NCBI GenBank assembly: GCA_937915565.1
Contig: CALDMH010000183.1
Coordinates: 1 to 41,500, forward strand
From: an uncultured Clostridia bacterium
GTDB lineage: Bacteria > Bacillota > Clostridia > Christensenellales > Borkfalkiaceae
Length of the DNA stretch: 41,500 nucleotides
Direction of reading: 5' to 3'
Shown here piece by piece: positions 32,983-38,510 of this stretch. The position numbers and the translations under genes are program-made. Below the pieces are notes generated by a model. That model made no database searches. It saw nothing but the letters and a program-made list of their open reading frames with translations, and was not told where the DNA came from. How positions within the stretch are numbered: the stretch's first letter is position 1; each line of letters opens with the position of its first letter.

Positions 32983-34166
32983 AAGAAATTTATCTCGACC
33001 ACGCCGCAACGACGAAACTCGACGAGCGCGTGTTAAAAAAGATGATGCCGTATTTCACGGAATATTACGGCAACGCAAACAGTCAGCACGGAATGGGCAG
33101 GGACGCCCAAAAGGCCGTGGACGAAGCTCGTGACGAAATAGCTTCGCTTATCGGCGCAAAGCCGAGCGAAATTTATTTCACCTCCGGCGGCACGGAATCC
33201 GACAACTGGGTTTTGCGCGGAGTTTGCAAGGCCTTTGCGGATAAAGGCAAGCACGTTATAATTTCAAAAATCGAGCACGCGGCGATGCTTTCCACCGCTG
33301 CGGAACTTGAAAAAGAGGGTTTTGAATTTAGTTATATCGGCGTCGATAAAGAGGGTTTTATCGATTTGGACGAGCTGAAAAAGGCTATCCGCCCCGATAC
33401 GATTCTCATTTCGTGTATGTACGCAAACAACGAGGTGGGAACGATTGAGCCGATAAAAGAGATTGTGAAAATCGCGCACGAGCATAAAATTTTATGCCAC
33501 ACGGACGCCGTTCAGGCAATGGGCGCGATGAGGATAAACGTCGGCGAACTCGGCGTTGATTTTATGAGTTTTTCGGCGCATAAATTCAACGGACCAAAAG
33601 GTATGGGCGCGCTTTTCGTGAAGACGGGCGCGCGTTTGAACAGGCTCATTTCCGGCGGGCATCAGGAAAGGACGAGAAGAGGCGGAACGACGAACGTCCC
33701 GGGAGTGGTAGGGTTTGCGGAAGCGCTGAAACTCACCTACGAAACGCTCGACGAGGACGTGAAATACGTTGCGGGGCTCAGGGATAGATTTATAAAAAGA
33801 GTTACCGAGGAAATCCCGTACGTCAAACTCAACGGGCCGAGGGACGGAAGCAAGAGGCTTCCCAACAACGCCGATTTTTCGTTTGAATATATCGAGGGCG
33901 AATCGATTTTGTTCTCGCTCGACTTGGCGGGAATAGCCGTATCTTCGGGTTCGGCTTGTTCGTCCGGCTCGCTCGAACCGTCGCACGTTTTGCTTGCGCT
34001 CGGAGTTCCCGAGGAGTTGGCGCACGGCTCGATAAGGTTTACGTTCGGCAAGGAAAACACCGTGGAAGACGTGGATTACACTGTTGATAAACTTAAAGAA
34101 ATCGTTGAAAGATTAAGAAAAATGTCGCCGCTTTTCAAGCTCGACGGAACGGTCAAGGAGGTTTAA
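32979..34166 (+). CDS. Cysteine desulfurase (IscS/NifS family)
   Basis: It takes sulfur from cysteine for Fe-S clusters, using pyridoxal phosphate. The 395 residues begin MKEIYLDHAATTKLDERV and include NSQHGMGRDAQKAVDEAR, TSGGTESDNW, SFSAHKFNGPKGMG with the PLP lysine and SGSACSSGSLEPSHVLLALG with the catalytic cysteine in its flexible loop. I start at ATG 32979, overlapping the regulator's stop and preceded by GAAGGA; the longer frame (40 codons upstream) is in another reading frame of the regulator. Its partner scaffold follows 8 nt after its stop. Confidence 0.95.
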   Translation: MKEIYLDHAATTKLDERVLKKMMPYFTEYYGNANSQHGMGRDAQKAVDEARDEIASLIGAKPSEIYFTSGGTESDNWVLRGVCKAFADKGKHVIISKIEHAAMLSTAAELEKEGFEFSYIGVDKEGFIDLDELKKAIRPDTILISCMYANNEVGTIEPIKEIVKIAHEHKILCHTDAVQAMGAMRINVGELGVDFMSFSAHKFNGPKGMGALFVKTGARLNRLISGGHQERTRRGGTTNVPGVVGFAEALKLTYETLDEDVKYVAGLRDRFIKRVTEEIPYVKLNGPRDGSKRLPNNADFSFEYIEGESILFSLDLAGIAVSSGSACSSGSLEPSHVLLALGVPEELAHGSIRFTFGKENTVEDVDYTVDKLKEIVERLRKMSPLFKLDGTVKEV

Positions 34167-34174
34167 CGAAATTT

Positions 34175-34576
34175 ATGTATAACGAAAAGGTAATGGAAGC
34201 ATTCAAAAATCCCCAAAACGTGGGAGAGATAGAGGATTACAGCGGGCTCGGCAAGGTTGGTAACGCGGCTTGCGGAGATATTATGCAAATAACGCTGAAA
34301 ATCGAAAACGACGTTATCGTGGACGCGAAATTCAAAACGTTCGGTTGCGCGGCGGCAATCGCCACCAGTTCCACCGCAACGCAAATGGTTATCGGAATGA
34401 CCGTTGACGAGGCTTTGAAACTGACCAACAAAGCCGTGGTTGAAAAACTCGAAGGTTTGCCGCCCCAGAAAATTCACTGCTCTGTTCTTGCGGAGGAGGC
34501 GATAAAGGCGGCGATTGAGGATTATCGCAATCGTCAAAAGGGAATAGTGACGGAAAAAGAGCCGGAATACGTTTAA
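34175..34576 (+). CDS. Fe-S cluster scaffold protein IscU/NifU type
   Basis: It assembles nascent Fe-S clusters with sulfur from the desulfurase. The 133 residues show all three ligand cysteines: GNAACGDIM, TFGCAAAIATSS and PPQKIHCSVLAE, with no C-terminal NifU domain. The N-terminus is MYNEKVMEAFKNPQNVGEI. AGGAGG precedes the ATG. A strong terminator follows, closing the three-gene operon. Cluster clients in this window include AddB and probably the regulator itself. Confidence 0.95.
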   Translation: MYNEKVMEAFKNPQNVGEIEDYSGLGKVGNAACGDIMQITLKIENDVIVDAKFKTFGCAAAIATSSTATQMVIGMTVDEALKLTNKAVVEKLEGLPPQKIHCSVLAEEAIKAAIEDYRNRQKGIVTEKEPEYV

Positions 34577-34593
34577 TTTAACGAATAATTTAA

Positions 34594-34640
34594 GGCCGCC
34601 GCGTTTCGAGATTTTTTCTCGAAACGCGGCGGCCCTTTTT
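34594..34640 (+). terminator. Terminator of the Fe-S assembly operon
   Basis: GGCCGCCGCGTTTCGAGA (34594-34611) and its complement (34617-34634) form an 18-bp stem followed by C and T6. Confidence 0.94.
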
Positions 34641-34686
34641 TAACTTTTTAATGCCCGAAATCGTTTGTTAAATTTAAAAAGTCGGG

Positions 34687-34700
34687 CTATAAGTCGATTA
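34687..34700 (+). repeat. 14-bp repeat CTATAAGTCGATTA, copy 7
   Basis: An exact copy in the spacer just after the Fe-S operon terminator; the left flank GTCGGG resembles copies 2 and 6. Confidence 0.85.
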
Positions 34701-34750
34701 TTCGGTGTTTTTCGGTTTAAACACAAAGAAAACGCAAGCGCAAATTCCGA

Positions 34751-34798
34751 TGTAAACCCGAGTGTAAATCCGAGTATAATCCCGAGCATAACCCCGAG
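34751..34798. repeat. Four 12-bp tandem repeats
   Basis: Units TGTAAACCCGAG, TGTAAATCCGAG, TATAATCCCGAG and CATAACCCCGAG run head to tail just past the 3' end of the TetR gene at 34839. On the minus strand they read as a hydrophobic GFTLGF-like repeat in a weak 64-codon frame, which I do not support as a gene. Confidence 0.85.
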
Positions 34799-34838
34799 CG
34801 AACTCGTTTTAAACGACAACCCCGTCGGGTGCAAACGC

Positions 34839-35498
34839 TTATTTTTCCGAAAGATTCGGACGGCGGTTTGCGAGAGCCTCGCCCTCGTCGGAAGTTGCGT
34901 CGGCGGGAATAATCAGTTCGTCGGCGGCGTTGCCGGATTTAATGACGTAAATCATACCGGTAAAAATTTCGCCGAGGTTTCCGGCAATTTCCGTCTCGGT
35001 GAACGTGCATACCTTGGTTACGACGAGCGCGCACAATCCGTAAGTGTAAGTCCACATTTGCCTGAAAAGGCGTTCGGCTTGTTCGCGGTCGGCATTGTAG
35101 TCCCGCATAATAATATCGATGTCGTTTTGTTTGCCGAAAGGAATTATTCGTTGCGCGGCGTCGAAATCGGCGTTACTTGCCGTTTCCTGCATAAAGAGCA
35201 ACCTGAAAAGGCTCGGCTGTTCGGTTGCGAATTTCACCCATTGCATACCGCGTTTTTTATAAGCGGGGAAGTATTCCTCCGCCACCGCCATATAATCGTT
35301 AAAAACCTTAACGGCTCTGTTTTTCACTTCGGTTTTCAGTTCGTCCATATCCTTAAATAAGGTGAAAATGGGGCAGGACGAACTGCCGAGATATTTTCCG
35401 AGTTCTCTTGCGGTGAGGCTTTTGTAGCCTCTTTCTTCGATAAGCTCGGTTGCGGCGGTTATCATTTGTTCTCTTGTAAACTTCGGCTTCGGGGGCAT
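34839..35498 (-). CDS. TetR/AcrR-family transcriptional regulator, first
   Basis: TetR proteins are ligand-responsive repressors. The 219 residues have the N-terminal helix-turn-helix (KFTREQMITAATELIEERGYKSLTARELGKYLGSSSCPIFTLFKDMDELKTEV) and a longer C-terminal ligand domain typical of the TetR C-terminal-39 group (LFRLLFMQETA, LFRQMWTYTYGLCALVV). AAGAGGA precedes the ATG. A likely promoter (TTGACA, 17 nt, GATAAT on the minus strand) lies about 90-120 nt upstream. Two arms, TCGGCAAG at 35532-35539 and CTTGCCGA at 35564-35571, flank the leader and might be operator halves. No adjacent target transporter is obvious. Confidence 0.88.
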   Translation of the reverse strand: MPPKPKFTREQMITAATELIEERGYKSLTARELGKYLGSSSCPIFTLFKDMDELKTEVKNRAVKVFNDYMAVAEEYFPAYKKRGMQWVKFATEQPSLFRLLFMQETASNADFDAAQRIIPFGKQNDIDIIMRDYNADREQAERLFRQMWTYTYGLCALVVTKVCTFTETEIAGNLGEIFTGMIYVIKSGNAADELIIPADATSDEGEALANRRPNLSEK

Positions 35499-35688
35499 AA
35501 CGTTCCTCTTACTATATAATGATATAATATATCGGCAAGCATATCGCGATTTATCGATTTTTCTTGCCGAAGACGTTATAAAACGCTTGTTATAATTATC
35601 TCATTATTAAGCTGATTTGTCAATTATAATTTTGCTGCCGAAAAAAATTTTAGTATTGTTTTTTAAAAGGAGTTTTTTTGGCGAAAGT

Positions 35689-36945
35689 TCAGCCTTTTGC
35701 AATATCTCCGTCGGTGCAGTGAACGACGTAATCGCCGGAATCTTTATCCCATTCGTCATCTTTTCGGATTGCGCGCCATTGTTCTTTCGTGCCGTTAAAG
35801 TTAATATCGGTAAGTTTTGCGCAGTCTCTAAACGCCCAAATATCGATAGAAGTCACGCTGTTTGGTATCGTGATGCTCGTAAGCCCCGTGCAACCGAAAA
35901 ACGTCAACGGACCGATGGAAGTCACGCTGCCCGGTATTGCAATGCTTGTAAGACCCGTGCAACCATCAAATATCTGACCTCCGATAGACGTTACGCTCTC
36001 GGGTATCGTAATACTCGTAAGACCGGTGCAACCTCTAAACGCCATACTGCCGATAGAAGTAACGCTATCCGGTATAGTAACACTTGTAAGACCGACACAA
36101 CCCCAAAACGCGTTGTCTCCGATAGACGTTACGCTATCCGGAATGGTAATACTTGTAATATTGTCGCAACCACAGAACGCACCTCCTGCAATTATTTTTG
36201 TTGTTTCGTTAATAGCGCAGAAGGTAACGTTTGTGCTTTCCCTTGTTATAAAAGCAAGATACTTATTGTTCTCATTGCCAAGATAATAAGCGTTATCGTA
36301 TTCGTTATATTTCAAATTGTTGCAACCAAAAAAAGCCAAATAACCGATAGAAGTCACACTATTCGGTAACGTAACGCTCGTAAGGCCGGTGCAATCGAAA
36401 AACGCATTGTAATCGATAAAAGTTACACTGTCCGGTATCGTAACGCTCGTAAGGCCTGTGCAGCCGCTGAACGCGCCGTATCCGATAGAAGTTACGCCGT
36501 TTGGTATCGTAACGTTCGTAAGGCCCGTACAACCGAAAAATGCGTTGTAATTGATAGACGTTACGGCGTTAGGTATAATTACGCTCGTGAGTTTTGTACA
36601 ATTTTGAAATGCGTTATCGCCTATTGTCGTAACGGGATAACCGTCCGGATTTTTCGGCGGAATAACGACGTCCGCGTCAACGCAAGTTCCTATGCCGGAA
36701 ACGGTGCAGGTTTTGCCGTCGTCGTTTACGATATACGATAAACCGACGGAGTATTTTATTTCTTCATCTTCGCTCGTCGATTCGGTTGAATCGGTTGAAT
36801 TATCGTATTCGTTCGATTCAAACGCCGCATCGCTGGTTGAAGTTACGTTTTCCGAATTGCTTTCGGTATTTCCACAAGCCACAAATGCAAACGTCGCCGC
36901 GCACACGGCGATAGCAACGATTATTGCAATTAAACCCTTTTTCAT
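35689..36945 (-). CDS. BspA-type leucine-rich-repeat lipoprotein
   Basis: The 418 residues start with a lipoprotein signal: a hydrophobic stretch ending in the lipobox FVACG, then a Ser/Asn/Glu-rich linker of about 45 residues. The rest is a run of 23-residue LRR_5 (BspA) repeats of the form LTSVTIPDSVTSIGxxAFxGCTG. Five repeats are followed by an island of about 50 residues (NEYDNAYYLGNENNKYLAF) and six more; the C-terminus ends in GTKEQWRAIRKDDEWD, a common cap for such proteins. Such surface proteins bind host or partner surfaces. GGGGGA precedes the ATG. The near-identical 69-bp repeats invite copy-number change. Confidence 0.92.
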   Translation of the reverse strand: MKKGLIAIIVAIAVCAATFAFVACGNTESNSENVTSTSDAAFESNEYDNSTDSTESTSEDEEIKYSVGLSYIVNDDGKTCTVSGIGTCVDADVVIPPKNPDGYPVTTIGDNAFQNCTKLTSVIIPNAVTSINYNAFFGCTGLTNVTIPNGVTSIGYGAFSGCTGLTSVTIPDSVTFIDYNAFFDCTGLTSVTLPNSVTSIGYLAFFGCNNLKYNEYDNAYYLGNENNKYLAFITRESTNVTFCAINETTKIIAGGAFCGCDNITSITIPDSVTSIGDNAFWGCVGLTSVTIPDSVTSIGSMAFRGCTGLTSITIPESVTSIGGQIFDGCTGLTSIAIPGSVTSIGPLTFFGCTGLTSITIPNSVTSIDIWAFRDCAKLTDINFNGTKEQWRAIRKDDEWDKDSGDYVVHCTDGDIAKG

Positions 36946-36989
36946 ATCTTTATGTCCCCCGTTTTGTTTTTATTTTTCGCAAATACCAC

Positions 36990-37586
36990 TTAAAGAAGTT
37001 CCTTAACCATTTTGCAGACTTTCTTTTTCATAACCGAATAATCGAGATAATCGTGCGTGTCGTAAACGAATTCGTGCGCGAACGACTGGATTACGTTCAT
37101 CGCAAGATGCACGCTTTCTTCAAGCCCTTCCGCGTTAAAGCCCGCTTTTTCAAGTTGGCTTGCAAGTCTTTTCGTAATTACGTTCTGCATATTTAAAAAT
37201 TCTTCTTTCACGTCGTCGTCGCTCGCTTCGAGCGCGTGAAGAGTGTTGTGAAGATATTTGTTGTCCTTATGCGCGGTTATAGTCGCGTCCACAAACTTCA
37301 AAACCAGTTCGTCCATATCTACGGGCGATTTCACCTCGTCGATAAGCTTCGTGAACGTTTCAATCGTATTATCAATATATATTTTAAGGACGTAAAGCAA
37401 AATATCGTGCTTGTCCTTGAAATAACTATATATAATACCCGTGGAAACGCCCGCGCGCTTCGCAATTTCCTGCGTGTTCACTCCGTAATATCCGATTTCG
37501 GCGAATAATTCGTAACTTGCCTCGATTATTTTCTGTTTTTTTTCGTTAGACCGCTCCTGTTGCGGCTGTCTTATCGTCTTTTCCAT
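36990..37586 (-). CDS. TetR-family regulator, divergent from the feo operon
   Basis: The 198 residues have a TetR helix-turn-helix (IIEASYELFAEIGYYGVNTQEIAKRAGVSTGIIYSYFKDKHDILLYVL) and a C-terminal helical domain (HNTLHALEASDDDVKEEF). The ATG has no ribosome site; a -35 TTGCTT, 17-nt spacer and -10 TATAAT end 6 nt before it, so the mRNA may be leaderless. The gene faces the feo operon across a shared 311-nt region that holds two long palindromes, making it the prime candidate regulator of those genes. Confidence 0.9.
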   Translation of the reverse strand: MEKTIRQPQQERSNEKKQKIIEASYELFAEIGYYGVNTQEIAKRAGVSTGIIYSYFKDKHDILLYVLKIYIDNTIETFTKLIDEVKSPVDMDELVLKFVDATITAHKDNKYLHNTLHALEASDDDVKEEFLNMQNVITKRLASQLEKAGFNAEGLEESVHLAMNVIQSFAHEFVYDTHDYLDYSVMKKKVCKMVKELL

Positions 37587-37592
37587 AATGCC

Positions 37593-37621
37593 ATTATATA
37601 ATACCCGCCAAAAAAAAGCAA
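37593..37621 (-). promoter_or_regulatory. Promoter of the second TetR gene, leaderless spacing
   Basis: TTGCTT (37621-37616), 17 nt, TATAAT (37598-37593) on the minus strand; ATG follows after 6 nt. Confidence 0.72.
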
Positions 37622-37630
37622 GAAAAATTT

Positions 37631-37654
37631 TATGAATATGAAAAAATATTCATA
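37631..37654. promoter_or_regulatory. Palindrome between the divergent TetR and feo promoters
   Basis: TATGAATAT and ATATTCATA form perfect 9-bp arms around a 6-nt spacer (24 bp in all). It lies between the two -35 boxes and has the size of a TetR operator. Confidence 0.7.
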
Positions 37655-37661
37655 TTTTTGC

Positions 37662-37690
37662 TTGACAAGAGAAAAACGAATGGCTATAAT
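37662..37690 (+). promoter_or_regulatory. Sigma-A promoter of the second feo operon
   Basis: TTGACA (37662-37667), 17 nt, TATAAT (37685-37690). Confidence 0.92.
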
Positions 37691-37693
37691 GAA

Positions 37694-37723
37694 TGCGAAA
37701 GTGAAGTTATATTCACATTCGCA
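37694..37723. promoter_or_regulatory. Second palindrome at the feo transcription start
   Basis: TGCGAAAGTGAA and TTCACATTCGCA match at 11 of 12 positions around GTTATA. It starts 3 nt after the -10 box, a position typical of a repressing operator. I see no match to the Fur consensus. Confidence 0.68.
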
Positions 37724-37748
37724 AGCAAGGTAAAAGCCATAGCCATAG

Positions 37749-37867
37749 CGGAATTTGAAATCTCAAAAAGCTTAATGCGATTTGACTTCCGTTAAAAAAA
37801 TCCGTTTAAAAAAAGATTCGGATTCCGCTCAATGCCGGCCGAGAATAAGATAAGTCTTGGTCGGCAT
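37749..37867 (+). ncRNA. Structured 5' leader of the feo operon, family unknown
   Basis: Three consecutive stems can form: 37749-37762 with 37779-37791 (CGGAA/TTCCG ends), AATCCG with CGGATT (37799-37804, 37819-37824), and a 12-bp stem ATGCCGGCCGAG with CTTGGTCGGCAT (37832-37843, 37856-37867). No T-run follows the third. The leader is about 200 nt long and ends 30 nt before the feoA start. I cannot match it to a known riboswitch. Candidate iron-responsive RNA, or simply RNA folded by chance. Confidence 0.5.
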
Positions 37868-37897
37868 ACCTGCTAAGTGAAAAAAGGAGAAAAAGGT

Positions 37898-38110
37898 ATG
37901 CCGTTAGTTATAGCACCGACAAATCGGAAATTGAGAATCGTCCGAATAGCCGCGGACGATAAATTGAAAAAACATCTTGAAAGCCTTGGAATAACGCTTG
38001 ACGGAGAAATAACCGTTTTAAGTTCGAGCGGCGGAAGCGTGGTCGTTTTAGTGAAGGACGGACGAATCGCCCTCGACGGCAACCTTTCCACGAAGATTTT
38101 CGTTGCCTGA
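37898..38110 (+). CDS. feoA: FeoA-domain protein, first of two
   Basis: The 70 residues begin MPLVIAPTNRKLRIVRIAAD and continue LKKHLESLGITLDGEITVLSSSGGSVVVLVKDGRIALDGNLSTKIFV, the FeoA SH3-like fold. I start at ATG 37898 after AAAGGAG; the frame runs 7 codons upstream from a GTG. It is 163 nt before the next FeoA gene. Two consecutive FeoA proteins before one FeoB are seen in several Clostridia and may act as a pair. Confidence 0.9.
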   Translation: MPLVIAPTNRKLRIVRIAADDKLKKHLESLGITLDGEITVLSSSGGSVVVLVKDGRIALDGNLSTKIFVA

Positions 38111-38273
38111 TTTTTGCGCGGCGGGCGAGTTTATCGTCCGAACGATTGCGAAATTCGGCGGCGTTTATGCGTTTAACGCGCTTTTAAGAGGTTTGCGTTT
38201 TAATGCGCTTAAAAGAATTTAATATTTGAAAAAGATTTAATAATCGATTGTAAAGATATTAAGGAGATAAAAT

Positions 38274-38510
38274 ATGGAAAAAACACTGAACTTATTTGAG
38301 GTCGGCGAGCACGGAACGGTAAAATCCGTGGTCGGCGAAGGAAAAATCAAAAGGCGTTTGTTCGATATGGGTATCACGCCCGGGGCCGACGTTCTGATGA
38401 GAAAGAAAGCTCCTTTGGGTGACCCTATCGAGATTACCATAAGAGGCTACGAGCTTACGCTTCGTAAAACCGAAGCCGTTTGCGTTAATATGGAGGTGAA
38501 CGAAGAATGA
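38274..38510 (+). CDS. feoA: FeoA-domain protein, second of two
   Basis: The 78 residues contain TLNLFEVGEHGTVKSVVGEGKIKRRLFDMGITPGADVLMRKKAPLGDPIEITIRGYELTLRKTEAVCV in several blocks, the full FeoA signature: GKIKRRLFDMGITPG and GDPIEITIRGYELTLRK. AAGGAG precedes the ATG. Its stop overlaps the feoB start as ATGA. Differences from the first FeoA, which lacks the MGITPG core, suggest separate roles. Confidence 0.95.
   Translation: MEKTLNLFEVGEHGTVKSVVGEGKIKRRLFDMGITPGADVLMRKKAPLGDPIEITIRGYELTLRKTEAVCVNMEVNEE

Noticed and set aside
34640..34834. A 64-codon minus-strand frame with hydrophobic GFTLGF-like repeats beside the first TetR gene
   Set aside because: It merely reads through the four 12-bp tandem repeats and the 14-bp repeat, has no ribosome site, and shows no family resemblance.
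37694..37723. Near-palindrome at the feo start considered as a Fur box
   Set aside because: It does not resemble the GATAAT-based Fur repeat; the sequence and spacing fit a TetR-size operator better.
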